A DNA stretch of 64,000 bases from Microvirga sp. 17 mud 1-3 (lineage in GTDB: Bacteria; Pseudomonadota; Alphaproteobacteria; Rhizobiales; Beijerinckiaceae): assembly GCF_003151255.1 (NCBI RefSeq), contig NZ_CP029481.1, forward strand, positions 372,001 to 436,000. Reading direction: 5' to 3'. Both the position numbers and the translations under genes were made by a program. Below are positions 48,905 through 59,388 of this stretch, one piece after another. Under the pieces are notes generated by a model, which was not told where the DNA came from, ran no database searches, and saw only the letters and a list, made by a program, of their open reading frames with translations. Numbering within the stretch: position 1 is the stretch's first letter; every line of letters begins with the position of its first letter.

Positions 48905-49666
48905 TCACTCCGGCGCGGACTCGCCTCGGGCCTGCTGCGCCAGGGCGACCAGCATGGGGCGCAGGTCGGCGGCACGCGAAAGGCGCTGCGGAAAGGAAAG
49001 GCGCACGATCTCGTCCCCCAGGGCGAGCTGTGCGCCCTCCGGGTCGAGGCCCGTCATCCGCCAGATGCCTGGGCGGGCGCCGCACAGCCTCTCGGCATAG
49101 AGCGCCACCACATCCGCATGATCGGCGTTCATATGCGCCAGGGCCTCTTCCTCCAGGGGCTCGAAGTCCTCGAGCCCCGTCATGTCGGTCAGTATGTCCG
49201 TCGCCTCCATGTGGTAGGCACGCCCGAAGCCTCCATTGAGGCTCGCCCGCTGGACCGACAGGCGCCAGAACGAGAAGTCCGGAAAATCCGCATAGAGCGC
49301 GGCCTTGGGATGGTGGGCGAGGTAGCGGCGCCGGAGCGCGTCATGCATGTCCGAGGGGCGCTCCACCCGCCGCGCCAGGGCCTGAAGCGTCAAGCGCGGA
49401 TGGGCCAGGGGATCTCCTTTACGGATGTCGGACAGGAGAAGGGAGCAGCGGGGCTCCTGCTCCATCAGCCGGGTATGGACCGAAAGCTGCGACGTGAGGA
49501 TGACGGGCGTGCCGTCGCAGGCGGTGGCAAGCCCAACGAGGCTTGCGAACGGAAATCCGCTTTCGCGCTCGAGTGTCGCCAGCGTGCCCGAGCGCGCGGT
49601 GCGCAGCAGCCGCTTGGCGGTCCCGCGGGCTTCCTGGTCGACCGGCAGAAAGGGATCGTTGGGCAT
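48905..49666 (-). CDS. HugZ-like / pyridoxamine-5'-phosphate-oxidase-fold protein with DUF2470 domain
   Basis: 253 residues. An N-terminal FMN-binding split-barrel domain (about 15-150, RSGTLATLERESGFPFASLVGLATACDG) is followed by a C-terminal DUF2470 domain (about 165-245) beginning AHMNADHADVVALYAERL. HugZ-type proteins of this layout bind or degrade heme. Whether this one does so cannot be decided from the sequence. GAGGT lies 6 bases before the ATG. The gene is convergent with the M32 gene across 6 bases. Confidence 0.82.
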   Translation of the reverse strand: MPNDPFLPVDQEARGTAKRLLRTARSGTLATLERESGFPFASLVGLATACDGTPVILTSQLSVHTRLMEQEPRCSLLLSDIRKGDPLAHPRLTLQALARRVERPSDMHDALRRRYLAHHPKAALYADFPDFSFWRLSVQRASLNGGFGRAYHMEATDILTDMTGLEDFEPLEEEALAHMNADHADVVALYAERLCGARPGIWRMTGLDPEGAQLALGDEIVRLSFPQRLSRAADLRPMLVALAQQARGESAPE

Positions 49667-49771
49667 CGCATGACCTCGGATTCGAAGGGCTCGCCTATCC
49701 TAAAGCATCGGCCTCGAAAGGCGACCGACCCTTTTAGTTCCAATTCGATGCGCTCCCGCGCGGCCAGGACT

Positions 49772-50881
49772 TCAGCGACGCCGTAGGGTACTGTCCGTCG
49801 GCGCGCCTTCGAAGCGGCCGGTTTCGAAGAAGCGTTCCATGACGTCTTCCTGCGGGCGGATGTCGACCCCCCGCTGCTTCAGCCAATCGTCGTCCAGATG
49901 GGTGCTACGGTAGCGTTCCCCTGAATCGCATAGGAGCGTCGTCACCGATCCTTCTTCCTTACGCGCGACCATCTCGCTGACGATGCGGGCCACAACCCAC
50001 ATATTGGTGCCGGTGGAGCCCCCGCACGAGCGGCCGATGCGCCGGGACAGGACCCGCGCGGCCGCGAGGCTTGCGGCATCCGGCACCGCATAGGCGCGAT
50101 CGATCAGCTCCGGTATGAACGAGGGCTCGCAGCGCGGGCGCCCGATCCCCTCGATCATCGAGGGTGGTTCGGAGGAGGTGCAGACCTGCCGGTCGGCCAC
50201 GTGGCGGTGGAACACGGAGGCTTCGGGGTCTGCAAGGCACAGGCGGGTCGGCAGGCGGCGGTAGCGGATATAGCGCCCCAGAGTCGCCGAGGTGCCGCCG
50301 GTTCCGGCCCCGACCACGATCCAGCGCGGGATCGGATGCTCCTCATGGGCCATCTGGCTGAAGATGGATTCGGCGATGTTGTTGTTGCCGCGCCAGTCCG
50401 TCGCCCGCTCCGCGTAGGTGAACTGGTCCATGTAGTGGCCGCCCAGCTCCGCCGCGAGCCGCGCGCTCTCGTGGTACATCTCGGCGGGGCTGTCCACGAA
50501 ATGGCTCTCGCCGCCATAGAAGGCGATCTGCGCGATCTTCTCGGCCGAGGTAGAGCGCGGCATCACGGCGATGAAGCGCAGCCCCAGCATCCGGGCGAAA
50601 TAGGCCTCCGAGACGGCCGTGGACCCGCTCGAGGCCTCGACGATAGTCGTGTCCGGCCCGATCCAGCCATTGCAGAGGCCATACAGGAACAGTGACCGCG
50701 CCAGCCTGTGCTTGAGGCTGCCGGTCGGGTGGGTGGATTCATCCTTGAGGTAGAGCGCGATCCCGGGCGCCGCCGGCAGGGGCACACGCAGCAGATGAGT
50801 GTCCGACGAGCGGTTGAAATCGGCCTCGATGATTCTGATCGCGGTGGAGGTCCAGCTCCGAAATTCCGTCTCGTCCCGCAT
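49772..50881 (-). CDS. PLP-dependent cysteine-synthase-family protein
   Basis: 369 residues, fold type II PLP enzyme. The cofactor lysine is Lys57 in [11 protein letters not shown], the substrate loop is EASSGSTAV, and the phosphate-binding loop is [10 protein letters not shown]. The N- and C-termini differ from housekeeping CysK/CysM, and it is closer in style to the stand-alone cysteine desulfhydrase/cysteine synthase-like group; the reaction is not certain. The ATG at 50881 has an excellent AGGAGG site; the longer open frame upstream is ignored. It is divergent from the cyclase-TPR gene. Confidence 0.85.
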   Translation of the reverse strand: MRDETEFRSWTSTAIRIIEADFNRSSDTHLLRVPLPAAPGIALYLKDESTHPTGSLKHRLARSLFLYGLCNGWIGPDTTIVEASSGSTAVSEAYFARMLGLRFIAVMPRSTSAEKIAQIAFYGGESHFVDSPAEMYHESARLAAELGGHYMDQFTYAERATDWRGNNNIAESIFSQMAHEEHPIPRWIVVGAGTGGTSATLGRYIRYRRLPTRLCLADPEASVFHRHVADRQVCTSSEPPSMIEGIGRPRCEPSFIPELIDRAYAVPDAASLAAARVLSRRIGRSCGGSTGTNMWVVARIVSEMVARKEEGSVTTLLCDSGERYRSTHLDDDWLKQRGVDIRPQEDVMERFFETGRFEGAPTDSTLRRR

Positions 50882-51107
50882 ATGGATCCTCCTCCTGAGA
50901 ACTGGGCCGCGGGAGCTTATAGCGGCATCCACGCCGCCCACAAAGCGGTGGGAGGATGCCGCAAGAGGCGAAGCGCTTTCTCCCTCTTCAGCGGCCATTG
51001 GCAGCAGCCTGACCCTTTCGGCGAGGCCCAGCTGCCCGCCCCGTATGCGGACTGGACACCCGGCCCGACCGGCCACAGAATCGACCTCGTACGGCACAGA
51101 GGCCCCT

Positions 51108-52880
51108 ATGGGACAAAAGGATCACAGGGTCGAGCGGCGTTTGGCGGCCGTCTTTGCGGCTGACGTGGCGGGCTATTCGCGTCTCATGGACCAGGACGAG
51201 GTCGACACCCTTCGCACCCTGACCACAGGTCGTGACATCATGGACCGGCTTATTGCCGAGCATGGAGGCCGGATCGCCAATACGGCCGGCGACAGCATCC
51301 TGGCCGAGTTCCCCAGCGCCGTGAATGCCGTGCAATGTGCCATGGCCGTGCAGGAGATCCTTGCACACGCGAACCGCGACATCCCCGAGGAGCGATGCAT
51401 CCGGTTCCGGATCGGCGTTCATGTGAGCGACGTCATGGTCCGAGGCGGCGACTTGCTGGGCGGTGGGGTGAACATTGCGGCGCGCCTGGAGAGCCTCGCC
51501 GAGCCAGGAAGCGTGTACATCTCCGCGGCCACACACGCTTATGTGCACCGGGTCCTCGACCTCGGCTTTGATGATCTCGGGCCGATGGAGATCAAGAACA
51601 TTGCCGAGCCGGTCCATGTCTACCGCGTTCGTAATCCTGGATCGTCCGACCCGGCAAAGGGAAAAGGCGGCGCCGTATCCCTGCCAATTCCGAGCAAGCC
51701 CTCCATCGCTGTGCTGCCGTTCACCAATATGAGCGGCGATCCGGAGCAGGACTACTTTGCCGACAGTATGGCCGAGGAGGTCATTGCAGCGCTCTCGCGG
51801 TTCCGCTCCCTGTTCGTCATCGCCCGCAACTCGACCTTCACGTACAAAGGCAAAGCCGTGGATGTCCGCCAGGTCAGCCGCGAGCTTGGCGTGCGCTATG
51901 TTCTGGAGGGCAGCGTACGCCGAGGGGGAAACCGGCTGCGCATCATCGCCCAATTGATCGATGCCACGACGGGCAGCCACATCTGGACCGACCGGTACGA
52001 TGGCGAACTTTCCGACATTTTCGATCTTCAGGACCGTGTGACGGAGGCCATCATCGGCGCTGTCGAGCCTTCCATCACGCTGAGCGAGATCGAGCGCGCC
52101 AAGCGCAAGCGGCCGGACAACCTCGATGCCTATGATTGCGTGATGCGGGCGTGGCCGGCTGTCTGGTCACAGGATGCAGAGACCACGGCAGAGGCGCTGC
52201 GGCTCCTTGAGCGGGCCATTGCGCTCGACCCCTCCTATGCGCTTCCAAAGGCGCTCGCCGCATGGTGCCATGCGCAGCGTGTGAGCTACATGCGGACACC
52301 CGATCCCGCCGATGATCGGGCGAAGGCCGTCAAGCTGGCGCAGGAGGCGGCCTCCCTCGATAGCGACGACCCCCTGGTCCTGACGGTGCTGAGCGCCGCA
52401 TACGCCATGGCCGGTAAGTTCGACCTCGGACTTTCCGCGATCGAGAGGGCTCTCATCCTGGATCCGAACTCCGCCTGGGCATGGCTTCGCAGCGGCTGGG
52501 CGAACCATTATGTCGGCAATTCCGACAGGGCTATCGAGCATTTCCAGCGATCCATGCGCCTCAACCCGCTCGACCCGATGCATTTCAATGCCCTGGTCGG
52601 GATCGGAGGTGCGCATTTTGGCAAGGGTTCTTATGACGAGGCCGCGCGCTGGGTCGAGCAGGCCCTTCGTGAGAAGCCGAGCGCCACGTGGGTCTATCGG
52701 CTCCTGACAACCACCTACGCCAATGCCGGGCGCTTGGAGGAGGCCAGGCAGACAGCGGCCAAGCTCCTTGAAGCGTATCCTGACCTGACGGTCACGAGGG
52801 CTGTCGAAGCCGCCCCGGGCAACCCGGATATCCTTGCCCGCTATGCTCAAGGCTTAAGAGAGGCGGGCCTGCCTGAATGA
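51108..52880 (+). CDS. Class III adenylate/guanylate cyclase-like protein with C-terminal TPRs
   Basis: 590 residues, no membrane helix. The cyclase domain is at about 10-180, a TolB-N-like segment follows at about 205-310 ([23 protein letters not shown]), and tetratricopeptide repeats fill about 350-590. Metal ligands Asp19 (AADVAGYS) and Asp62 are present, as are Asn122 and Arg126 (VNIAARLE). The substrate lysine of class III cyclases is replaced by Asn58 (RIANTAGD). This three-part layout is very common in Rhizobiales, often in many copies; most members are uncharacterised. Confidence 0.85.
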   Translation: MGQKDHRVERRLAAVFAADVAGYSRLMDQDEVDTLRTLTTGRDIMDRLIAEHGGRIANTAGDSILAEFPSAVNAVQCAMAVQEILAHANRDIPEERCIRFRIGVHVSDVMVRGGDLLGGGVNIAARLESLAEPGSVYISAATHAYVHRVLDLGFDDLGPMEIKNIAEPVHVYRVRNPGSSDPAKGKGGAVSLPIPSKPSIAVLPFTNMSGDPEQDYFADSMAEEVIAALSRFRSLFVIARNSTFTYKGKAVDVRQVSRELGVRYVLEGSVRRGGNRLRIIAQLIDATTGSHIWTDRYDGELSDIFDLQDRVTEAIIGAVEPSITLSEIERAKRKRPDNLDAYDCVMRAWPAVWSQDAETTAEALRLLERAIALDPSYALPKALAAWCHAQRVSYMRTPDPADDRAKAVKLAQEAASLDSDDPLVLTVLSAAYAMAGKFDLGLSAIERALILDPNSAWAWLRSGWANHYVGNSDRAIEHFQRSMRLNPLDPMHFNALVGIGGAHFGKGSYDEAARWVEQALREKPSATWVYRLLTTTYANAGRLEEARQTAAKLLEAYPDLTVTRAVEAAPGNPDILARYAQGLREAGLPE

Positions 52881-53214
52881 CGGGACCGTTGGATGGACAG
52901 GTTTCGGGATATGTCGAAGCCTGCAAGCCGTCTCCGATGAAGTCTCGCCATTGTTTCCTGGTTCGCCGGCCTGTCAGGTGCCGCTGTCCCGTCGGGGTGC
53001 GGGATCCTCGCTGGGCCGGCGAAATAAAGCCGTAGTTTTGAAACAGACTGACCACCAGCCGCGTGAACTGTCACGCTGCAATGACGAGCGGGCGAAGGAG
53101 CCACGAGGCACGGATCGCGCCTCTTACTTCTCTAACGTCGGGCCGGTTCGGATCTTCCTTATCAGGTACGCGCCCATGAGGAGCGCGACGCCGTAGTATG
53201 ACCAGGAGAAGGTC
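52881..53214. other. 334-base intergenic region
   Basis: This lies between the cyclase-TPR gene and the M20 gene. No recognisable gene, RNA or repeat fills it. On the minus strand there is a 30-codon frame (53216 to 53124) coding a hydrophobic peptide starting MTFSWSYYGVALLMGAYL, with no ribosome site; it may be chance or a gene remnant. The M20 ribosome site AGGAG is at its right edge. Confidence 0.4.
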
Positions 53215-54498
53215 ATGAAGGCTGAACAAACCACTCCCGAGGGCGCATCGTTGGTGCTGGCCAACATGGGCAAGCTGCTGCCCGATCTGGAGGCGCTCTA
53301 CAAGGACATCCATTCCCATCCCGAACTGTCGATGCAGGAAGCCCGCACGGCAGGCATCGCCGCCGACCGGCTCAAGAAAGCCGGCTATGACGTGACGACC
53401 GGCGTCGGCAAAACGGGTGTCGTGGGCCTGCTCCGCAACGGCGATGGGCCGACCGTGATGCTGCGGGCGGACATGGATGCGCTTCCGATCGCCGAGAATA
53501 CAGGCCTTCCCTATGCGAGCAGCGTCACCACGACGGATGCAGAAGGGAAGACCGTGCCGGTCGGGCACATGTGCGGCCACGACATGCATGTCACCTGGCT
53601 GGTCGGCGCGGCGACCCTTATGTCGCAGGTGCGCGATGCCTGGAAGGGTACGCTGATGGCTGTCTTCCAGCCTGGGGAGGAAACCGCCCAAGGCGCGCAG
53701 GCGATGATCGACGATGGCCTGCTCAAGCGCTTCCCCACCCCGGAGGTCGTGCTTGGCCAGCACGTCATGGTCGGTCCCGCGGGTTTCGTGGCGGGGAGTT
53801 CCGGCCCCATCACGTCAGCGGCGGACAGTCTGCAGATCCGCCTGTTCGGCCGGGGTGCGCACGGATCGATGCCGCAGGCGAGCATCGATCCCGTCGTCAT
53901 GGCTGCCTCCGTCGTCATGCGACTGCAGACCATCGTGTCCCGCGAGGTCGCCGCCACCGAGGCGGCCGTGGTGACGATCGGCGTTCTGCAGGCCGGAACG
54001 AAGGAGAACGTCATCCCCGACGACGCGCTTATCAAACTCAATGTACGGACCTTCGATGACGGGGTGCGCAAGCGTGTGCTCAAGGCGATCGATCGGATTG
54101 TCCATGCAGAGGCCGAAGCCTCGGGCGCACCGCGCAAGCCGGAAATCGCCCCGCTCGATCGCTACCCGCTGAATGTGAACGACGAAACGGCGAGCAATCG
54201 CATTGCAGAGGCATTCCGCCGCTATTTCTCGCCCGAGCGCGTGAAGCATACCGGCCCCGCGCCGGCCAGCGAGGATTTCGGCTGCTTCGGCACCGCGTGG
54301 CAGGTGCCGTCAGTGTTCTGGTTCGTCGGTGGTACGGATCCGGCGATCTACGCCAAGGCGAAGGCCGAGGGCAAACTGAATGATCTGCCGGTCAATCACA
54401 GCCCACAATTCGCGCCGGTCCTGCACCCAACCCTGGAAACGGGCATCGAGGCTCTGGTCGTCGGCGCCCTGGCCTGGCTTGGCCCTGGTGGACGCTGA
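53215..54498 (+). CDS. M20 family amidohydrolase (hippurate-hydrolase/IAA-amide type)
   Basis: 427 residues. Family members hydrolyse N-acyl amino acids or peptides with two metal ions. The metal and catalytic motifs are LRADMDALPI, VGHMCGHDMHV, QPGEETAQGAQAMIDDGL and GQHVMV; the dimerisation lid domain is at about 195-310, with RGAHGSMP. The C-terminus NHSPQFAPVLHPTLETG holds the last ligand histidine. There is no signal peptide. AGGAG precedes the ATG. It stands alone, 52 bases before the TRIC-like gene. Confidence 0.9.
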   Translation: MKAEQTTPEGASLVLANMGKLLPDLEALYKDIHSHPELSMQEARTAGIAADRLKKAGYDVTTGVGKTGVVGLLRNGDGPTVMLRADMDALPIAENTGLPYASSVTTTDAEGKTVPVGHMCGHDMHVTWLVGAATLMSQVRDAWKGTLMAVFQPGEETAQGAQAMIDDGLLKRFPTPEVVLGQHVMVGPAGFVAGSSGPITSAADSLQIRLFGRGAHGSMPQASIDPVVMAASVVMRLQTIVSREVAATEAAVVTIGVLQAGTKENVIPDDALIKLNVRTFDDGVRKRVLKAIDRIVHAEAEASGAPRKPEIAPLDRYPLNVNDETASNRIAEAFRRYFSPERVKHTGPAPASEDFGCFGTAWQVPSVFWFVGGTDPAIYAKAKAEGKLNDLPVNHSPQFAPVLHPTLETGIEALVVGALAWLGPGGR

Positions 54499-54550
54499 AG
54501 GCTGAGAGTCGGGAAAGGCGTGATTTCCACACTATCGATAACGGGCCGGC

Positions 54551-55219
54551 ATGATCACCATTGACGTCTTCGTACGCATTCTCGACCTTGCCGGCACCTT
54601 CGTCTTTGCGATCAGCGGAGCGGTCGCGGCGGTCAATCGTCGCCTCGATGTTTTCGGCATCCTGGTCCTGTCCTTCGTTGCAGGGAACTTCGGCGGGATC
54701 ACCCGCGACGTGCTGATTGGCGCAGTGCCGCCGGCAGCCCTCACGGACGGGTACTATCTCCTGGTGTCGGTTCTCGCCGGGTTGATCACCTTTTTCTGGT
54801 ACGCGGGCGTCGACAGGTTGCGCAGCCCTGTTCTGCTGTTCGATGCGGTCGGCCTGTCGCTCTTTGCGGTCACGGGCGCTCAGAAGGCTATCGGACTTGG
54901 GCTGAACCCCGTCATGGCTGCCCTTCTCGGCATGCTGACCGGGATCGGCGGCGGGATGATGCGCGATATTCTTCTTGCCGAGATTCCACAGGTGCTGCGT
55001 TCGGATCTTTACGCCGTTGCGGCCCTCGCCGGCGCGTCCGTGGTTGTCATGGGAGACAGGCTCGGATTCCCCTATGGCGTCTCGGCTCCGGCTGGAGCGG
55101 CTCTGTGTTTCGGTCTCCGCTTCATGGCCATCAAGCATGGCTGGCACCTGCCGGTCGCCCGTCTTTCTGCCCAGAAGCGCGCCGAATCCGACGCTTCGGA
55201 TGACGAGAAGAGCTCCTGA
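54551..55219 (+). CDS. TRIC-like cation channel family protein (UPF0126)
   Basis: 222 residues with seven membrane helices formed from two similar halves. Each half carries the family signature: GNFGGITRD in the first and GIGGGMMRD in the second. Prokaryotic TRIC homologues form trimeric monovalent-cation channels. The C-terminal 20 residues are charged and soluble. It ends 5 bases before the convergent gguB gene. Confidence 0.88.
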   Translation: MITIDVFVRILDLAGTFVFAISGAVAAVNRRLDVFGILVLSFVAGNFGGITRDVLIGAVPPAALTDGYYLLVSVLAGLITFFWYAGVDRLRSPVLLFDAVGLSLFAVTGAQKAIGLGLNPVMAALLGMLTGIGGGMMRDILLAEIPQVLRSDLYAVAALAGASVVVMGDRLGFPYGVSAPAGAALCFGLRFMAIKHGWHLPVARLSAQKRAESDASDDEKSS

Positions 55220-55224
55220 AGTGC

Positions 55225-56424
55225 TCACTTCTTCCTGTTGTAGACATCAAGGGAGACGGCCGCGAGAAGCACGAGCCCCTTGATGACCTGCTGGTAGTCG
55301 ATGCCGATGCCTAGGATCGACATCCCGTTGTTCATTACGCCCATCACGAAGGCGCCGATGACCGCCCCTGTCACCTTGCCGACCCCGCCGGTGGCCGAGG
55401 CGCCGCCAATGAAGACTGCCGCGATCACATCGAGCTCGAAGCCGAGACCCGCCTTCGGCGTGGCCGTGTTGAGGCGGGCGGCAAAGATCAATCCGGCAAG
55501 GCCTGCGAGGACGCCCATATTGACGAAAGTGAGGAAGGTCAGGCGTTCGGTCTTGATACCCGACAACTTGGCGGCCTTCTCGTTCCCGCCGAGCGCATAG
55601 ATGCGCCGGCCGATGGTGGTGCGGTTGGTCACGAAGGCGTAGAGAGCGACCAGCACGGCCATGATGACGAGCACGTTCGGCAATCCGCGATAGGTCGCCA
55701 TGAGGGTGCAGAACGCAATCACAAGGATCGCCAGAAGGCCGTTCTTGAAGAGAAAAAGCCCGAAGGGCGCGGTCTCGACGGCGTGTTTGAGCTGATTGGC
55801 ACGGGTGCGGACACTGAAATAAATCATCGCCGCGACGCTCGCGGCGCCCAGGAACAGGGCCGTGTAGTTGAAACCCAGGCCGCCGAAGATGTCGGGGATG
55901 AAGCCGGAGCTCAGGCGCTGGAAGGCCACCGGAAAGGGACCGACGGACATGCCGCCGAGGAGCGCGAGGGTCAGCCCCTTGAAGACGAGCATGCCGGCGA
56001 GCGTGACGATGAAGGATGGCACCTTGAAGTAAGCCACCCAATAGCCCTGTGCCGCGCCGATGAGGCCGCCCACGATAAGGCACGCGATGGTGGTCGTGAC
56101 TGGATCGAAGCCCCAGCGGACCATCATCATGGCCGCAAGGCCTCCGACGAAGCCGACGATGGATCCGACCGAAAGGTCGATGTGCCCGGCCACGATGACG
56201 AGCAGCATGCCAAGCGCCATGATGACGATATAGCTGTTCTGCAGCACCAGATTGGTGAGATTGAGCGGCCGCAGCAACGTGCCGTTGGTCACCACCTGGA
56301 AGAACAGCATGATGGCCAGGAGTGAGAGCAGCATGCCATAGTCACGGAAATGGGCCTTGATGAACTCCATCCACGAGGTCTTCGACGGGGGAGCCTGAAG
56401 CTCGTCGGCGGTTCTCGTGTCCAT
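55225..56424 (-). CDS. gguB: Monosaccharide ABC transporter permease GguB (MmsB-like)
   Basis: 399 residues with about ten membrane helices, an AraH/RbsC-type permease. The conserved loop GHIDLSVGSIVGFVGG and the segment RIYALGGNEKAAKLSGI are clear. The extended central part (about 190-290) is characteristic of the GguB/XylH group. The start ATG at 56424 is one base from the gguA stop. With gguA and chvE it makes a complete importer for aldoses such as galactose, arabinose, xylose or glucose. Confidence 0.92.
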   Translation of the reverse strand: MDTRTADELQAPPSKTSWMEFIKAHFRDYGMLLSLLAIMLFFQVVTNGTLLRPLNLTNLVLQNSYIVIMALGMLLVIVAGHIDLSVGSIVGFVGGLAAMMMVRWGFDPVTTTIACLIVGGLIGAAQGYWVAYFKVPSFIVTLAGMLVFKGLTLALLGGMSVGPFPVAFQRLSSGFIPDIFGGLGFNYTALFLGAASVAAMIYFSVRTRANQLKHAVETAPFGLFLFKNGLLAILVIAFCTLMATYRGLPNVLVIMAVLVALYAFVTNRTTIGRRIYALGGNEKAAKLSGIKTERLTFLTFVNMGVLAGLAGLIFAARLNTATPKAGLGFELDVIAAVFIGGASATGGVGKVTGAVIGAFVMGVMNNGMSILGIGIDYQQVIKGLVLLAAVSLDVYNRKK

Positions 56425-56425
56425 C

Positions 56426-57955
56426 TCAGCGTCTCCCGGTCTTGACGATTGCATGCATGATTTTCTCCTGCGACGCCTCGGCACTGGCGAACTCGGCAAC
56501 CAGAGAGCCCTCGTTCATCACATAGATCCGATCGCACATGCCGAGGAGCTCCGGCATCTCCGAGGATATCATCAGAACGCCCTTGCCGGCATCGGCCAGC
56601 CTGTTGATGATCGTATAGATCTCGTATTTCGCTCCGACGTCGATGCCGCGGGTGGGCTCGTCCAGGATGAGGATCTCCGGGTCGGAGAACAGCCACTTGC
56701 TCAAAACGACCTTCTGCTGGTTGCCGCCCGACAGGTTCACGGCCTCCTGGAACACGCTGGAACTGCGGATCCGCATCTTGGCGCGGTAGTCGTTAGCGAC
56801 AGAGAGTTCTCGGATATCGTCAATGACGAGGTTCGTGGAAACGCCCTCGAGATTGGCGATGGTGACGTTCTTCCGAATGTCGTCGGCCAGAATGAGGCCG
56901 TAGGTCTTGCGGTCCTCCGTGGCATAGGCGATGCCATTGGCGACGGCCTTTTCGACCGTGCTCACATCGATCGGCTTCCCATGCAACGTTACGCGACCGG
57001 AGATATTCTGCCCGTAGCTGCGGCCGAACAGGCTCATGGCGAATTCGGTCCGGCCCGCTCCCATCAGCCCGGCAATGCCGACGATCTCGCCGCGGTGGAT
57101 CTTCAGGCCGACATTCTTGACGACCTGTATATTGCTGTGGAGCGGATGGTAGGCGCACCAGTTCTCGACCTGGAAGATCGTCTCGCCGATTTTCGGCTCC
57201 CGTTTCGGGTACCGGTCCTCCATGGTGCGGCCGACCATGCCGCGAATGATGCGGTCCTCGCTTACGGTCTCCGCGCGGCAGTCCAGGGTCTCGACCGTGC
57301 TGCCGTCCCGAAGGACCGTGATGGCGTCGGCCACCTTGGAGATCTCGTTCAGCTTGTGCGAGATCAGAATCGACGAGATGCCCTGTGCCTTGAACTGGAG
57401 CAGGAGCCTCAAGAGCGCATCGCTGTCCCGTTCGTTGAGGCTCGCTGTCGGCTCGTCGAGGATGAGAAGCTTCACCTTCTTCGAGAGCGCCTTGGCGATT
57501 TCGACGAGCTGCTGCTTGCCGACGCCGAGATTGGTGACCAGCGTCTCGGGCGATTCATCGAGCCCGACGACCTTGAGCAATTCCTTGGTCTTGGCGAAGG
57601 CCAAGGACCAGTCGATGACGCCGTACGTCGCGGGCTCATTGCCGAGAAAGATATTCTCGGCGATCGACAGGAGCGGCACGAGGGCCAGCTCTTGGTGAAT
57701 GATGATGATGCCGAGCGCCTCGCTGTCGGAGATTCCCGAGAAGCGCCTCTCCCGGCCCTCGTAGTGAATCTCTCCGGAATAAGAGCCGTACGGATAGACC
57801 CCACTCAGCACCTTCATGAGTGTAGACTTGCCGGCGCCGTTCTCGCCGACGAGCGCGTGGATCTCGCCGGCCTTGACGGTGATGTTGACGTTGTCGAGCG
57901 CCTTCACGCCCGGAAATGACTTGGTAATGCCCCGCATCTCAAGGATCGCGTTCAT
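56426..57955 (-). CDS. gguA: Monosaccharide ABC transporter ATPase GguA (MmsA-like)
   Basis: 509 residues, two fused nucleotide-binding domains. The first half has Walker [10 protein letters not shown] and Walker [12 protein letters not shown]; its signature is degenerate (NLGVGKQQ). The second half has LSGGNQQK and [15 protein letters not shown], while its Walker A region is GLMGAGRTE and lacks the normal GKS/T. This asymmetry is normal for sugar ABC ATPases of the RbsA/XylG type. It lies between chvE and gguB. Confidence 0.94.
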   Translation of the reverse strand: MNAILEMRGITKSFPGVKALDNVNITVKAGEIHALVGENGAGKSTLMKVLSGVYPYGSYSGEIHYEGRERRFSGISDSEALGIIIIHQELALVPLLSIAENIFLGNEPATYGVIDWSLAFAKTKELLKVVGLDESPETLVTNLGVGKQQLVEIAKALSKKVKLLILDEPTASLNERDSDALLRLLLQFKAQGISSILISHKLNEISKVADAITVLRDGSTVETLDCRAETVSEDRIIRGMVGRTMEDRYPKREPKIGETIFQVENWCAYHPLHSNIQVVKNVGLKIHRGEIVGIAGLMGAGRTEFAMSLFGRSYGQNISGRVTLHGKPIDVSTVEKAVANGIAYATEDRKTYGLILADDIRKNVTIANLEGVSTNLVIDDIRELSVANDYRAKMRIRSSSVFQEAVNLSGGNQQKVVLSKWLFSDPEILILDEPTRGIDVGAKYEIYTIINRLADAGKGVLMISSEMPELLGMCDRIYVMNEGSLVAEFASAEASQEKIMHAIVKTGRR

Positions 57956-58000
57956 CGCATGACCTCAGGCCGCTCTGATGCGGCAAGCATTCCGGAAACG

Positions 58001-58036
58001 CGTATGGACCCTGCGCGGCTGCACAGGGTCCATACG
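58001..58036 (-). other. 13-bp hairpin between chvE and gguA
   Basis: CGTATGGACCCTG (58001-58013) and CAGGGTCCATACG (58024-58036) pair perfectly around a 10-base loop, 11 bases after the chvE stop on the minus strand. It is the expected place for a structure that stabilises the binding-protein mRNA and allows partial read-through to gguA. No T-run follows. Confidence 0.7.
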
Positions 58037-58047
58037 CCATCGGCCCA

Positions 58048-59112
58048 TTACTTGAATTGGTCTGCCTTGTAATAACCGCTGTCGACCAGGACTTCCTTCC
58101 AGTTCGAAGCGTCGACATTCACGGGCTTCAGAAGATAGGACGGAACCACCTTCACGCCGTTCTCATAGGTCTTGGTGTCGTTCACCTCAGGCTGCTTGCC
58201 CGAGAGCACGGCATCGACCATGCCGGCCGCAACCTTGGCGAGTTCCCGCGTGTCCTTGAACACGGTCTGCGTCTGCTCCTTGGCGAGGATCGACTTGATG
58301 GATGGGACTTCGGCATCTTGGCCGGTGATGACCGGCATGGGCTGCTGAGCCGAGCCGTACCCGACACCCTTTAGGGAAGAGATGATGCCGATGCTGAGGC
58401 CGTCATAGGGGGAGAGCACCGCATCGACACGCTTGTCGGTGTAATAGGCCGACAGCAGGTTATCCATGCGGGCCTGGGCAACTGCGCCGTCCCAGCGCAA
58501 GGTCGAGACCTTGTCCATTCCCATCTGGCCGCTCTGAACCTTGAGCTTGCCGCTCTTGATGTAGGGCTCGAGCACGGACATCGCGCCATTGTAGAAGAAG
58601 TAGGCGTTGTTGTCGTCAGGCGATCCGCCGAACAGCTCGATGTTGAACGGGCCCTTTCCCTCCTTCAGGCCGAGCGCCTTCTCGATATAGCCACCCTGCA
58701 GCACGCCGACCTGGAAATTGTCGAAGGTGGCATAGTAGTCGACATTCTTGGAGTTGCGGATCAGCCGGTCATAGGCGATGACCTTGATGCCCTTGTCGGC
58801 AGCCTGCTGCAGCGCATCGGAGAGGGTCGTTCCGTCGATGGCCGCGATCACGAGCACCTTGGACCCCTTGGTGATCATGTTTTCGATCTGCGACAGCTGG
58901 TTTGGAATGTCGTCTTCTGCATATTGCAGGTCGACGTTGTAGCCCTTCTCCTTAAGGGCTTTGACCATGTTGTTGCCGTCGTCGATCCAGCGTGCGGACG
59001 ACTTCGTGGGCATGGCCACGCCAACGGTTCCCTTGTCCTGCGCCTGGGCCGCTCCGAGTACGCCGAAAGCTCCGATGGCCACAGCCGCTAATGTGGTTGC
59101 AAAAGTCCTCAA
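58048..59112 (-). CDS. chvE: Multiple-sugar-binding protein ChvE
   Basis: 354 residues from a TTG at 59112. The mature protein is strikingly like Agrobacterium ChvE as I remember it: [54 protein letters not shown] and [20 protein letters not shown]. ChvE binds galactose, glucose, arabinose and related aldoses in the periplasm. The TTG has a strong AGGGAGA ribosome site and yields a signal peptide of about 23 residues; an upstream ATG at 59151 would add 13 residues but has no ribosome site. In Agrobacterium ChvE also signals to VirA; no vir genes are seen here. Confidence 0.95.
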   Translation of the reverse strand: MRTFATTLAAVAIGAFGVLGAAQAQDKGTVGVAMPTKSSARWIDDGNNMVKALKEKGYNVDLQYAEDDIPNQLSQIENMITKGSKVLVIAAIDGTTLSDALQQAADKGIKVIAYDRLIRNSKNVDYYATFDNFQVGVLQGGYIEKALGLKEGKGPFNIELFGGSPDDNNAYFFYNGAMSVLEPYIKSGKLKVQSGQMGMDKVSTLRWDGAVAQARMDNLLSAYYTDKRVDAVLSPYDGLSIGIISSLKGVGYGSAQQPMPVITGQDAEVPSIKSILAKEQTQTVFKDTRELAKVAAGMVDAVLSGKQPEVNDTKTYENGVKVVPSYLLKPVNVDASNWKEVLVDSGYYKADQFK

Positions 59113-59310
59113 TGTCGTTCTCCCTCTTATCCGTGCCCCGGATTTCGCCATTGCGTCTGGCGTATTTTGGTTTGTTGCTTGAGAGCTTCTCCGTCAGTGG
59201 TCTGCTTTGGTTTATGCCGCGGCAGTCATCCTGATCTTGTCGTTAGGGCAGCTCATCTCGTGAGCGGCGCTTCCTCCCTCTCGCGTGAGGCGAGTGTCAC
59301 TTCGATCCTA

Positions 59311-59341
59311 GCAATAATAAATCATACTATACTACTATTTT
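59311..59341. promoter_or_regulatory. AT-rich ACTAT-repeat block upstream of chvE, candidate GntR operator
   Basis: Within very GC-rich flanks, GCAATAATAAATCATACTAT and ACTACTATTTT form a 31-base AT-rich stretch with repeated ACTAT words. It lies between the FadR-type regulator gene and chvE, about 200 bases upstream of the chvE start. It is a good candidate for the promoter and operator of chvE-gguAB. The remaining part of the 276-base gap shows no gene. Confidence 0.4.
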
Positions 59342-59388
59342 GGGCGGCGTACACTTGCTGATCATGCTCCACGCCAGCCAAGGCCGGT

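Noticed and set aside
52951..53196. An 81-codon plus-strand frame between the cyclase-TPR and M20 genes
   Set aside because: No family resemblance, no ribosome site, and it stops just before the M20 ribosome site; treated as non-coding.
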